Origin: an uncultured Francisellaceae bacterium
GTDB taxonomy: Bacteria; Pseudomonadota; Gammaproteobacteria; Francisellales; CACEW01
Assembly: GCA_905612315.1 (NCBI GenBank)
Contig: CAJQSL010000019.1
Span: 1-64,000 of the forward strand
Reading direction: 5' to 3'
DNA length: 64,000 nt
Shown: positions 49,830 through 58,397 of the stretch, one piece after another
Layout: each line of letters opens with the position of its first letter
Position numbering within the stretch: position 1 is the first letter of the stretch
The notes under the pieces: generated by a model
The model's input: only the letters and a program-made list of their open reading frames with translations
Database searches by the model: none
What the model was told of the DNA's origin: nothing
Translations under genes and position numbers: made by a program

Positions 49830-50522
49830 TTATCCTTCAGACTTCTCGCCTTCAGCAGGTTTTTCACCTTCAGCAGCACCCTCTTCGCCTTCAGCACCTT
49901 CAGCACCTTCTTCGCCTTCTTCGCCTTCAACTTCAGGCTCTTCTTCAACAATCTCTTTAGGCACTTTAAGTTGACAAATCATTTGATCTTCAGCTTCTTC
50001 TGCTTGAAGAGCCACTAAAATAACATCTTTAGGCATCACCAAATCACTCAAGCGCAAAACACCATCAACTTCAACCTCAGTTACATCTAACTCTATAATT
50101 TGCGGTATATCTTTTGGTAAAGCATGTACATCAAGCTGAGTAATCAGTTGTGACATAACCCCACCTTCTTTCAGACCAGCAGCCTCTCCAGCTAACTGCA
50201 CAGGAACAGCAACAGTAATTGGCTCAGACATTATAACTCGTTTGAAATCGGCGTGTAATAGTTTGTTCTTAAACGCGTGGCGCTGTAAGTCTTTTAACAT
50301 TACATTTTCTTTTTTGCCATCTACTTCTAAAGATAAGATAGAAGCATACACTCTATCATCATCAAGCATGTTTAATAACTCATTATGAACGACCGTAATT
50401 GATGCAGGCCCAGATTTGCCACCATAAACAATGGCAGGAATAATGCCTTGCTCACGGCGTAGGCGGCGGCTCGCACCTTTCCCTACATCTTCTCTTTTGC
50501 TAGCTTTTAATTTGAATTCCAT
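49830..50522 (-). CDS. rplY: 50S ribosomal protein L25 (CTC type)
   Basis: L25 binds 5S rRNA. This is the two-domain CTC form of 230 aa. The N-terminal domain includes GKGASRRLRREQGIIPAIVY. The last 40 residues are a low-complexity acidic tail made of repeated Glu-Gly-Glu-Glu-Gly-Ala units encoded by GAAGGCGAA-type repeats. The linkage prs-rplY-pth-ychF is canonical. Confidence 0.95.
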   Translation of the reverse strand: MEFKLKASKREDVGKGASRRLRREQGIIPAIVYGGKSGPASITVVHNELLNMLDDDRVYASILSLEVDGKKENVMLKDLQRHAFKNKLLHADFKRVIMSEPITVAVPVQLAGEAAGLKEGGVMSQLITQLDVHALPKDIPQIIELDVTEVEVDGVLRLSDLVMPKDVILVALQAEEAEDQMICQLKVPKEIVEEEPEVEGEEGEEGAEGAEGEEGAAEGEKPAEGEKSEG

Positions 50523-50664
50523 TGATTCTTCCTATTTATTTAATTAATTAATTAAAATTTCCTGCTATATAGCTTTAAAATAAGCGCGACCAAATATTTT
50601 TAGGCTAAAAGCGCGAAGATTATAACAAAGTATTTCCTAAGATGCTAATGCAATCTGGCTAAAT

Positions 50665-50786
50665 TATATATACAAAACGTTTCCATTTATCGATTTTAAA
50701 AAATCGATACGTGCTTCGCACGAGATTGCTTCGACATGGTCTCGCAACGACGGCGGTAGGTATTTTGATTTGTTTCGTCTATATAT
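50665..50786 (-). repeat. Dispersed ~120-bp repeat, copy B
   Basis: This is the reverse complement of copy A at 17881-17998, with only scattered differences over the full length. It ends inside the last codons of prs, so the C-terminus of Prs may partly derive from it. It fills most of the gap between rplY and prs. Confidence 0.8.
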
Positions 50787-51747
50787 ACAACAAATCGGCA
50801 AACATTAAACTAATAGACTCTTCATTATTAATTCTTCGAATAGCTTCGGATAACATACTAGCTAAGCTTAACTGCTTAATTTTACCTATTTTCTTAGCCT
50901 CATCTGATAATGGAATAGAATCTAGAACAACTAATTGCTCCAACACAGATTCAGAAATATTTTGCAATGCATTACCAGATAAAACAGGATGCACGCAAAA
51001 TGCTGATACTTTAGAAGCTCCTTTATCTTTCAAAGCTTTAGCTGCTTTACATAAAGTCCCTCCTGTATCTACCATATCATCTGCAATAATTGCATGCCTG
51101 CCTGCAACATCACCAATAATGTTCATAACTTCTGAAACATTAGCTTTCGGGCGCCTTTTATCAATAATTGCAAGATCACAAGCTAGCCGCTTTGCCATAG
51201 CTCGAGCACGAACCACACCGCCGATATCAGGAGACACTACTACGATCTCATCTTTAATGTTTTTATTTATATAATCTAATAAAATTGGAGTTCCATAAAT
51301 ATTATCAACAGGAATCTGAAAGAAACCTTGAATCTGCTCGGCATGAATATCAACTGTTAATACTCTATCTACACCCACAGTAGCTAATTGATCAGCGATA
51401 ACTCTAGCTGAAATAGATACCCTCGATGACCTAACGCGTCTATCTTGTCTGGCATAACCAAAATAAGGAATAACAGCCGTAACACGAGCCGCAGAAGCTC
51501 TTCTTAGCGCATCAACCATTAATACTAATTCCATTAAATTATCATTAGTCGGCGGGCACGTAGATTGAATAATAAAGACATCTTTACCACGAACATTCTC
51601 TTCTATAGAAACTTGAGTTTCCCCATCACTAAACTTCCCTATTTTAGATTTAGCTAATGGTAAACCAAGTAAACCTGCAACTTTAGATGATAACTGCGGA
51701 ATTGCATTTCCAGAAAATATCATTAAATCAGACATTAAATCAGACAT
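50779..51747 (-). CDS. prs: Ribose-phosphate pyrophosphokinase
   Basis: Prs makes PRPP for nucleotide, His and Trp synthesis. The PRPP-binding motif [17 protein letters not shown] and the loop [18 protein letters not shown] are intact. The N-terminus has a 12-bp tandem duplication ([11 protein letters not shown]); the first ATG has GGGAG upstream. The C-terminal ADLLYI differs from the usual ending and abuts repeat copy B. It is downstream of tRNA-Gln. Confidence 0.96.
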   Translation of the reverse strand: MSDLMSDLMIFSGNAIPQLSSKVAGLLGLPLAKSKIGKFSDGETQVSIEENVRGKDVFIIQSTCPPTNDNLMELVLMVDALRRASAARVTAVIPYFGYARQDRRVRSSRVSISARVIADQLATVGVDRVLTVDIHAEQIQGFFQIPVDNIYGTPILLDYINKNIKDEIVVVSPDIGGVVRARAMAKRLACDLAIIDKRRPKANVSEVMNIIGDVAGRHAIIADDMVDTGGTLCKAAKALKDKGASKVSAFCVHPVLSGNALQNISESVLEQLVVLDSIPLSDEAKKIGKIKQLSLASMLSEAIRRINNEESISLMFADLLYI

Positions 51748-51834
51748 TTAAGTGCTCCCTATATGCATAAAAAAATAAGAAAAAATATTATATGCGAATA
51801 ATAATGGGAATATTAGCTAAAAACAAGAAATAAA

Positions 51835-51909
51835 TGGCTGGGTCGCCAGGATTCGAACCTGGGAATGCGGAGATCAAAACCCCGTGCCTTACCACTTGGC
51901 GACGACCCA
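51835..51909 (-). tRNA. tRNA-Gln (anticodon TTG)
   Basis: This is a 75-nt cloverleaf with acceptor stem TGGGTCG/CGACCCA, anticodon loop TTTTGAT and encoded CCA. It lies upstream of prs, the usual gammaproteobacterial position. Confidence 0.95.
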
Positions 51910-51999
51910 ATAAAGATAGATGTGATTCTAAGATAATCGTTATTAGCTGTCAATCCTTTATCCAAGCAAACCTTAATTTATTTTATGGCAACATTAACT

Positions 52000-52005
52000 T
52001 ATAAT
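52000..52005 (+). promoter_or_regulatory. hemB: Candidate -10 box of hemB
   Basis: A perfect TATAAT lies 32 nt upstream of the hemB ATG. The -35 at 17 nt spacing (TTTATT) is poor, so confidence is low. Confidence 0.4.
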
Positions 52006-52036
52006 ACTAAAAATTCACTAAAGCTTTAAAATAATT

Positions 52037-53059
52037 ATGCTTAAAAGAAATTACCCAAATACCAGATTACGCCGCACAAGATCACATAATTGGTCTCGAG
52101 AATTATGCGCTGAAACTAATCTCACCCCCAAAGATTTAATCTATCCATTATTTATCGCAGATAATAAAGATAATAAAAATAATAAAAAAGAACCAATTAA
52201 ATCTATGCCAGGAGTATTTAGGCATAATATAGATTCTATCTTATCTGAAGTTAAATATGCCCATAAACTTGGAATTCCGGCTATTGCTTTATTCCCTCAA
52301 ACTCCAAATAATCTAAAAACTAAAGATGCCAAAGAAGCCTTAAATCCTGATAATTTAATTTGTAACACCGTGCGTGAGATTAAAAAATTAAATTTAGATA
52401 TTGGTATTATTTGTGATGTCGCATTAGATCCATATATCTCCCACGGGCATGATGGCTTAATTATTAATGGCGAAATAAACAATGATAAGACTATTGAGAT
52501 TTTATCTGAACAAGCCTTAATACAAGCACAAGCCGGATGCGATATCATCGCCCCATCTGATATGCAAGATGGACGAGTTGGTGCAATTAGAGAAACTCTA
52601 GAAAAAAATAACTTTCATAATACTCTTATTTTATCTTACGCCGCCAAATACGCATCAAACTTTTATGGGCCTTTTAGAGATGCAGTTGGCTCCAAAGACA
52701 ATTTAAATAGTAATATTGATTCGAACATTCCAAAAGATAAAAAAACTTATCAGCAAGATTATGCAAATTCTGATGAAGCTTTACATGAAGTAGCTTTAGA
52801 TCTTCAAGAAGGTGCTGATATGATCATGGTTAAACCTGGCATGCCATATTTAGATATTATTCACAGAGTAAAAACAGAATTTAAAGTCCCAACTTTTGCG
52901 TATCAGGTATCTGGTGAATATGCCATGTTAAAATTTGTCGCAGAAAATACGGACATGGATTTTATAAACATCATGCTCGAGAGCTTAACTTCTTTTAAGC
53001 GCGCAGGTTGTGATGGAATTTTAACTTATGCTGCTTGTGAGATTGCAAAGGTTTTATGA
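52037..53059 (+). CDS. hemB: Delta-aminolevulinic acid dehydratase (porphobilinogen synthase)
   Basis: The enzyme joins two aminolevulinates to porphobilinogen in haem synthesis. The two Schiff-base lysines are Lys204 (YAAKYAS) and Lys266 (MVKPGMPYLD). The metal loop is DVALDPYISHGHDG, the Asp-type magnesium form rather than the Cys-rich zinc form. It carries Asn/Lys-rich insertions (near residue 48 and near residue 225). The length of 340 aa is normal. Confidence 0.95.
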   Translation: MLKRNYPNTRLRRTRSHNWSRELCAETNLTPKDLIYPLFIADNKDNKNNKKEPIKSMPGVFRHNIDSILSEVKYAHKLGIPAIALFPQTPNNLKTKDAKEALNPDNLICNTVREIKKLNLDIGIICDVALDPYISHGHDGLIINGEINNDKTIEILSEQALIQAQAGCDIIAPSDMQDGRVGAIRETLEKNNFHNTLILSYAAKYASNFYGPFRDAVGSKDNLNSNIDSNIPKDKKTYQQDYANSDEALHEVALDLQEGADMIMVKPGMPYLDIIHRVKTEFKVPTFAYQVSGEYAMLKFVAENTDMDFINIMLESLTSFKRAGCDGILTYAACEIAKVL

Positions 53060-53065
53060 AAAATC

Positions 53066-53317
53066 TTAAGCGGCAAGTTCAGACTGACCGAACAATAAGC
53101 CTTTCACGCTAATATCCTCATCAAGGTCAGGCCAATGAATACCTTCGCCATCTCCAAGAATTTGATAGTTCAACAGCTCACTTTTACTTGCTTGCGCAAG
53201 TCTTGGGAACCAAGCTAAAGGCACGCTTAAAGTTCTAGCATCTTTTAAATGAACGATAAAATCAGCATCAGAAAACTTTACGTCCTGTGCAAGTGGATTA
53301 ACTTGAAAAGTATTCAT
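53066..53317 (-). CDS. DUF2442 domain protein
   Basis: This 83-residue protein matches the DUF2442 pattern, with VHLKDARTLSVPLAWFPRL and the terminal GIHWPDLDEDISVKGLL. A GGAGA ribosome-binding site precedes the ATG. DUF2442 genes are usually paired with a DUF4160 gene. A truncated DUF4160 remnant lies just upstream and overlaps this start, so this is the surviving half of such a pair. Function is unknown; a toxin-antitoxin-like role has been proposed for the family. Confidence 0.85.
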   Translation of the reverse strand: MNTFQVNPLAQDVKFSDADFIVHLKDARTLSVPLAWFPRLAQASKSELLNYQILGDGEGIHWPDLDEDISVKGLLFGQSELAA

Positions 53318-53429
53318 TCCATTTCTCCAAAAAAAGATCTTTATGTTTAATAACTAATTTATGTAACTTAGTTAAATCTACCGAACTAAACCTAGCAGAA
53401 CTTGCTAGCTCAACAGGATCTAACCAAAA
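53298..53429 (-). pseudogene. Remnant of a DUF4160 gene
   Basis: A 43-codon open stretch encodes FWLDPVELASSARFSSVDL, then KLHKLVIKHKDLFLEKWNEYF and a stop. This matches the C-terminal half of DUF4160. An in-frame TGA at 53430-53432 precedes it, and the N-terminal half (with its PPHIHV motif) is absent. The break coincides with the start of three 31-bp tandem repeats. The end overlaps the DUF2442 start by 20 nt, as in intact pairs. Confidence 0.8.
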
Positions 53430-53434
53430 TCATA

Positions 53435-53527
53435 AAAATTGTAAATTGCGCGGCAAATATCACTGAAAATTGTAAATAGCGCGGCAAATTTCACTGAATA
53501 TTGTAAATAGCGCGGCAAATTTCATAA
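53435..53527. repeat. Three tandem 31-bp repeats
   Basis: Units start at 53435, 53466 and 53497. Each contains ATTGTAAAT and GCGCGGCAAAT followed by a TCACTG-type end. There are no spacers, so it is not CRISPR. Multiple direct repeats with such a core can occur at insertion-sequence ends (for example IS21-type), which is only a hypothesis here. Confidence 0.85.
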
Positions 53528-53533
53528 AAAACT

Positions 53534-54868
53534 TTATTTGCGATCAAACTCCAATGCCACACCTTTAGCATCAGAAACAATCTGGCCATCCTTATAAATA
53601 ATATTCCCATTAACTAAAGTAGCTTTAATAGTTGATCGAAACTCTCGACCCACAAACGGGCTCCAACCGCATTTATAACGTAAAGACTCTTTAGTTACGG
53701 TTTGTGGTTTATTTAAATCAACCAAAACAAGATCAGCCCAATATCCTTCTCTTATATAGCCTCTATTTTTAATTTGATATCTTTTCGCTACGTTATGCGA
53801 TGTTTTATTAACTATTTTCTCTAAGCTAAATACGCCTTCATGATAAAACTCGAATAATTTTAATAACACATGTTGTACAAGCGGCAACCCAGATGGCGCT
53901 TTAAAATATTTTTGTTGTTTTTCATCCCAGGTGTGCGGCGCGTGATCTGTTGCAATAATATCTATAACATTTTCATTAACAGCTTTAATTAAAGCTTGTC
54001 TATCTTCTTTTAATTTAACCGATGGATTACATTTGATTTGCGAGCCTAAAGTTGCATAATCTCTTTTATCAAAACTTAAATGATGCACACAAACTTCAGC
54101 TGTTATTTTTTTATTATCTATCTCACCTTGAGTAAATAAAGCAAGCTCCTCTTTTGTAGTTAAATGTAAAACATGCAAATTACTGCCATGTTCTTTAGCT
54201 AATTTAACAGCTAAAGATGAAGATTTTATACAGGCCTCTCTTGACCTAATCTCAGCATGCTCCTCCATCGGGACATCTTCACCATATTTTTCAAAAGCCG
54301 CCTTCTCATTTTCTGTGATCATTGGAGTATCTTCACAATGAGTTGCTATTAAAACTGGGGAATGCTCGAATATTCCTGCTAAAACTTCTGGATCATCAAC
54401 CAGCATATTCCCGGTAGAAGAACCCATAAAAACTTTTACCCCACAAACTAGGTTTGGGTCAATATTTTTAATATTTTCTAAATTATTATTAGTAGCTCCA
54501 AGATAAAAAGCATAATTTGCTAAAGATTTATCAGCTGCTAAATCCAATTTTTTTTGAATTTCTGCGGCACTATCTGTCACAGGATTTGTATTTGGCATCT
54601 CCATGTAACTTGTAACACCACCTGCAACAGCTGCGGCAGCTTCTGTTTTAATTTCAGCTTTATGGGTTAAACCAGGTTCTCTAAAATGCACTTGATCATC
54701 AATCATCCCGGGGAGTAAATGCAAACCTTTAGCATTAATCACCTCAGATGCACTTATATCAGATAAATCATCAGAGATTTTCTGAATCTTTCCATCTTTT
54801 ACATAAACATCTTGTTGTTTTATAACACCTTCATTTACGATGCTTGCACCTTGAATAAGTATATCCAC
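53534..54868 (-). CDS. pyrC: Dihydroorotase, class I
   Basis: The enzyme closes carbamoyl-aspartate to dihydroorotate. Recognised motifs are GMIDDQVHFREPGL, GVKVFMGSSTGN, ATHCEDTP, VLHLTTKEE and ATDHAPHTWDEK. The first histidine of the usual HxH metal motif is glutamine here (QVH), which I recall from a subset of class I enzymes. The length of 444 aa fits class I. It follows the tandem repeats. Confidence 0.93.
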   Translation of the reverse strand: MDILIQGASIVNEGVIKQQDVYVKDGKIQKISDDLSDISASEVINAKGLHLLPGMIDDQVHFREPGLTHKAEIKTEAAAAVAGGVTSYMEMPNTNPVTDSAAEIQKKLDLAADKSLANYAFYLGATNNNLENIKNIDPNLVCGVKVFMGSSTGNMLVDDPEVLAGIFEHSPVLIATHCEDTPMITENEKAAFEKYGEDVPMEEHAEIRSREACIKSSSLAVKLAKEHGSNLHVLHLTTKEELALFTQGEIDNKKITAEVCVHHLSFDKRDYATLGSQIKCNPSVKLKEDRQALIKAVNENVIDIIATDHAPHTWDEKQQKYFKAPSGLPLVQHVLLKLFEFYHEGVFSLEKIVNKTSHNVAKRYQIKNRGYIREGYWADLVLVDLNKPQTVTKESLRYKCGWSPFVGREFRSTIKATLVNGNIIYKDGQIVSDAKGVALEFDRK

Positions 54869-54953
54869 GCTAAACTCCTATAAAGTTATATCAAAATTAT
54901 ATCTATCTTAAAAAACCAACTTAAACCAGTTTAGCATATAATTTAGAATACTT

Positions 54954-55004
54954 TAGCTAGAATAAAAAAAACACTCCGAGCCTTGCGGCTAAAGATGCAG
55001 GTGG
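54954..55004 (+). ncRNA. Structured element, degenerate copy 3
   Basis: TAGCTAGAAT and a run of A precede ACTCCGAGCC, exactly as in copy 2. A short hairpin AGCC-TTGC-GGCT and a leftover GATGCAGGTGG follow, but the rest of the element is missing. It lies 3' of the gene at 55024. On the minus strand it ends in eight T and would work as a terminator. Confidence 0.4.
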
Positions 55005-55023
55005 TTCAGATGATACGGCCTAA

Positions 55024-55467
55024 CTACAATTTTTGGTAGGAACCTTCTTGTGTTAACGCACCAGAGCCATCTGCTGAATAAAATCGTATCGGTGTTGTAT
55101 CAGTTACTAGTGTAATAGCACTGCTTGAATCTAATCGATATGCACCACCTCTTATACGATCTTTTTTACGACATTGTCCAACCAAATCACCTACTAGAAA
55201 TAATATCGCGACGCCACAAATTACACAGAGGGCCAAAACTCCTCCGAAACAAGCAAGTTTATCCCGATAGTCATCACAATCCTTTTTATACTGCGGGGGC
55301 AAGCTCTCCCACTCTGACTCACAGATACTCAAGTAGCCCTGTTTCTTAAGTTTTTGTCTCAACGGCTCCTCCGCCGCCGCCGCGACTTTGGCATAGCATA
55401 CTGATGCGGCGAATGAGGAGACGGCAATAGTTGATAATAAGAATAATCTACATTTTGGTGGTAACAT
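55024..55467 (-). CDS. Orphan secreted or membrane protein, 147 aa
   Basis: I recognise no family. GAGGAAG precedes the ATG. A signal peptide covers about residues 7-26 (ending VCYAKV). It is followed by an Ala/Glu segment, a cysteine-containing charged region, one transmembrane helix at about 71-95 and a basic QCRKKDRIRGG stop-transfer, then a polar tail. Topology resembles the protein at 27241. Its composition is less AT-rich than neighbouring housekeeping genes. Confidence 0.6.
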   Translation of the reverse strand: MLPPKCRLFLLSTIAVSSFAASVCYAKVAAAAEEPLRQKLKKQGYLSICESEWESLPPQYKKDCDDYRDKLACFGGVLALCVICGVAILFLVGDLVGQCRKKDRIRGGAYRLDSSSAITLVTDTTPIRFYSADGSGALTQEGSYQKL

Positions 55468-55738
55468 TAGAACTTCCTCAAAAAAACCACCAGACTTTCG
55501 GAAACTGCTTTTAGAACAAATACTCTAATTGCCTGAATAGTTTAAATTATTATTTTTATTCAATCTGCGAATACAAAGATCAATTATATAGATCAAATAA
55601 AGATTAAATCAATATTAAATCAATATTAAATCAATATTAAGAAAACAAATTATACCAGAATTTAAATTAGGTCACGGTGATTAATTAATAATATAGATAT
55701 GTAACCTGAAGCATATTTAGAATATATGCTAGAAATTA
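55468..55738. other. AT-rich gap without a gene
   Basis: No coding signal. It contains three copies of an 11-bp ATTAAATCAAT repeat around 55604-55640, about 140 bp upstream of the gene at 55024, and the start of structured element copy 2. Confidence 0.6.
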
Positions 55739-55850
55739 TGCTAGAATAAAAAAATACTCCGAGCCACCTGCAGCTTTTGAGCAAGATGCAGTTTTTGGAC
55801 TGCATCGCAGGTGGGGAGTATTGTTAATACATAGCCTTGATTAGTGTCTT
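55739..55850 (+). ncRNA. Structured element, copy 2 (putative small RNA or terminator)
   Basis: A TGCTAGAAT box (-10 at 55742-55747) precedes the hairpin at 55755-55820. The outer stem is TACTCC/GGAGTA, the middle stem CCACCTGC/GCAGGTGG is perfect, and the inner stem is GATGCAG/CTGCATC. The tail matches copy 1 for about 30 nt without a change. Compared with copy 1, the second pair of the inner stem changes from G-C to A-T on both sides. On the minus strand the hairpin is followed by seven T, so terminator use for the gene at 56054 is also possible. Confidence 0.5.
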
Positions 55851-55888
55851 AATTGAGATTCTTAATTGAGATTCTTAATTGAGATTCC
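55850..55888. repeat. Three tandem 13-bp repeats after element copy 2
   Basis: TAATTGAGATTCT is repeated at 55850, 55863 and 55876 (last base differs in the third). A partial fourth unit follows. Copy 1 has unrelated sequence at this point (a TCTTTC-TACC-GAAAGA hairpin). The following 55889-56053 is GC-richer and holds no gene I can support. Confidence 0.75.
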
Positions 55889-56053
55889 TAATTGAAGGAC
55901 CATGCGGGGCTATAGCTGTCCATTCTCTATCAAAGGAAACCGCGCGTGGCCAAGGCGTAATATTACATTGTACTGTTAGAAGCCCTAGCTCCTACGTGTA
56001 TCCGTTCTGAAAATGACTTAGCCGTTAGCAGGATCCGATGTGGGTACATCGGG

Positions 56054-56500
56054 CTACACCATACCGTGGGTCGTATCCGTGGCTTGTCCTGCTAACTGAG
56101 CGACCTGCCCGTCGTTGTCGGCGAGGGGCGTGCCCTGTTGTTCCGCGCCCCTGCGCCAGTTATCGTACAACGCAAATGCGCGTTGGTGCACCCTGCTATT
56201 TTGGTCGCAACACCGCCACCAGAGCCCAAAGAGTAGCGCCGAAGACCCGAGGATGAAGAATGGTGATCTAGCCGACAGGCTCCACGAGTTACGCGTAACA
56301 ATGCTAATGGTTATGCCCACCACAGCCACTACTCCCAGACTAAGGCCCACGGGGCAACCGGCCGGTGCAACGGCGCTCCGGCGCGCAGCGTTCCTCGCCG
56401 TAGCCTCCCCTTGGGTTCTATGAAGGCTTTTATAGGATTCCAGCAAATCCTTCGCCTGATCACCTTCTTTCATTTTTGTATAGTGCTCAATGCTGCTCAT
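56054..56500 (-). CDS. GC-rich orphan protein with two membrane helices
   Basis: I recognise no family for this 148-aa protein. AGGAG precedes the ATG at 56500. A charged helical N-terminus (residues 1-45) is followed by two hydrophobic helices at about 51-69 and 80-97, then a polar C-terminus. There is no signal peptide. The DNA is clearly GC-richer than its flanks, like the gene at 27241, and the structured element lies 3' of both. It could be a hairpin-type membrane-inserted effector; this is an inference. Confidence 0.6.
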   Translation of the reverse strand: MSSIEHYTKMKEGDQAKDLLESYKSLHRTQGEATARNAARRSAVAPAGCPVGLSLGVVAVVGITISIVTRNSWSLSARSPFFILGSSALLFGLWWRCCDQNSRVHQRAFALYDNWRRGAEQQGTPLADNDGQVAQLAGQATDTTHGMV

Positions 56501-56913
56501 ACCACTTCTCCTAATATCGTCTATTAAAAATTTATTATTATTTGGAAATTATCTATAACCGAAATTAACTTCCTGCAGGATAATTGCCAGTTTCATAGTT
56601 AACTTAGCGAACAGGACACTTAGACTCATGATCAAAAAATATCGCTATCTGCTCCGCTGCTAGTTCTATTTGTGATCCGTAAAATTGTTACATATCACAA
56701 TGTTTTCCTAAACATAATTAACTATTCACGTACATTATGACGCATCAAATATTAAGACTTTATTAAGAAATATAAATAAAGTTAAAATAAGATCAGTTAT
56801 GTTTATATCTACCTGCAATTCAACTGGTTACCGTATTCAATATATAAACACAAAGTATATGCAAATAGTTTATAATTACAATATAAAGGATTTAGATTAA
56901 AAGGATGTGCATC
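56501..56913. other. AT-rich gap before apaG
   Basis: No gene or clear repeat seen. It holds a TTTGGAAATTA box (56541-56551) that also occurs upstream of the CaaX gene. The promoter of apaG presumably lies near the right end, but no good -10/-35 pair stands out. Confidence 0.5.
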
Positions 56914-57321
56914 ATGGGAACATCTATAAGCAAAAAAGTTATAGTACAACCAAATGTTGATTATTTAAGCAGCGAATCTTCGAGCGAAGAAGGCAGGTAT
57001 GTCTGGAAATATCATATTCAAATTACCAATGATAGCCCTGAGACAATACAGCTTTTGAATCGACACTGGAAAATATATAACGATAATACCTTAATAGATG
57101 AAGTATTTGGGCCGGGGGTTGTGGGGCTGCAACCTTTAATCTTGCCGAAAAAAAGTTTTGATTATGAAAGTTTTTGTATCTTAGATACCCCTACTGGCAA
57201 AATGATGGGGGTGTTTGAAATGCAAACTGTAGAGTGTGATCACTTTAAAGTAGAAATTCCTGACATTGACCTACTTGCTGATGATATCTCACCAGATGAT
57301 GGGTCTATCACATATAATTAG
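56914..57321 (+). CDS. apaG: ApaG domain protein
   Basis: The ApaG fold (FxxA-like beta sandwich) is recognised by YVWKYHIQITNDSPETIQLL, RHWKI, and GPGVVGLQPLI, then the FEMQTVE patch near the C-terminus. The ATG at 56914 (MGTSISKKV) is chosen since AAGG lies 9 nt upstream; product 135 aa. ApaG is often linked to ksgA and apaH, neither of which is here. Its biochemical role is not settled. Confidence 0.93.
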   Translation: MGTSISKKVIVQPNVDYLSSESSSEEGRYVWKYHIQITNDSPETIQLLNRHWKIYNDNTLIDEVFGPGVVGLQPLILPKKSFDYESFCILDTPTGKMMGVFEMQTVECDHFKVEIPDIDLLADDISPDDGSITYN

Positions 57322-57444
57322 AATAAGCTTAAGTATTTCTCTATTTCTTTCAGGTAGTTACGAGAAAAGTTTCAATAAATACCACAAATAAGCATGGATT
57401 TGTCAGCAGAATAAAAGTAAGCTATATTTAAGATACATATAGCC

Positions 57445-58335
57445 ATGAGATTATCTAAGATGCCGCAAAAACTTATAACCATAATAAAATTAATTAAAAA
57501 AATTGCTGCGCCTATTATTTGCCTAAGCTTATTAATATCAACAAATTCTTACGCTACTATAAAACCTGAAAATTCTGCAAACTCTAAAAATATAAGTCTA
57601 GAAACTCTTAAGCCATATTTTTTAAAAACCAAATTAATTGATGCTAAAGCTATGCAGCACACCGGGCATATTTTACCAACTGCACCAAAAGATGAGAAGT
57701 TCTATAAACCATTTAATATCTTTTTCGCAGCTGGAATAAACCCTAAGTCAAATAATAAATACGCATTAATAAATATTACTCATGATATAACTTATAATAC
57801 AAACTTAACGCCAAAGAACGCTGATGCGCTTGGTTATCTTATAAAAATCAACCAATTTGCAAAACCTATAAAAACATATGCCAATAACCTTGCGGTGTTT
57901 AAAGCTAATAGTCCTATAGATAACAATCAAAATAACCTTTACCAAATCCTGTTACCTACGGAAGTTATTCCTAGTTTAAATGATAATGGCGTATCATCCA
58001 TAAGCCTAAAAAAGCCCCTAGCTCTTCCTAATAACACAAAAATAATAGATATAATAAACCCGAATAGCGCCCACCCTTCTGTTATCCTAAATCATGGAAA
58101 CAAATCTGGTATCCAAACAGGCATGAGCCTTATGAGTGCTAAATTTACAAAATGCAAAAAACCGCCGTGTTTGCCGAGCGTAGCTGAACATAGCACCATT
58201 AATAAATCTATTTTAATTTATCAAACTACTGATGATTTATCTTTAGGGCTTATTATTGAAAATAATAAAAATCCAAAAATTAATAAAATTAATAAAATTA
58301 ATAAAATTAATATTGGTGATCCAATAATTATCTAA
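57445..58335 (+). CDS. Exported hypothetical protein upstream of dprA
   Basis: This 296-aa protein begins with a signal peptide (hydrophobic core at about 20-35, ending NSYA). No LysM motif is obvious, yet it occupies the place where LysM-domain proteins precede dprA in many gammaproteobacteria, so it may be a diverged member. The C-terminus has an Asn/Ile/Lys repeat (KINKINKINKIN). Function unknown. Confidence 0.65.
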   Translation: MRLSKMPQKLITIIKLIKKIAAPIICLSLLISTNSYATIKPENSANSKNISLETLKPYFLKTKLIDAKAMQHTGHILPTAPKDEKFYKPFNIFFAAGINPKSNNKYALINITHDITYNTNLTPKNADALGYLIKINQFAKPIKTYANNLAVFKANSPIDNNQNNLYQILLPTEVIPSLNDNGVSSISLKKPLALPNNTKIIDIINPNSAHPSVILNHGNKSGIQTGMSLMSAKFTKCKKPPCLPSVAEHSTINKSILIYQTTDDLSLGLIIENNKNPKINKINKINKINIGDPIII

Positions 58336-58397
58336 TAGCTATCTAATAAAAATTGATTTACAAAAATAATAAAAATTAATTAAGAATAATAATAAAG

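Noticed and set aside
53435-53527. Possible CRISPR array
   Set aside because: The three 31-bp units are directly adjacent with no spacers, and no cas genes are present.
56038-56423. Plus-strand frames in the second GC-rich region
   Set aside because: They overlap the minus-strand gene with the good ribosome-binding site and have no recognisable features.
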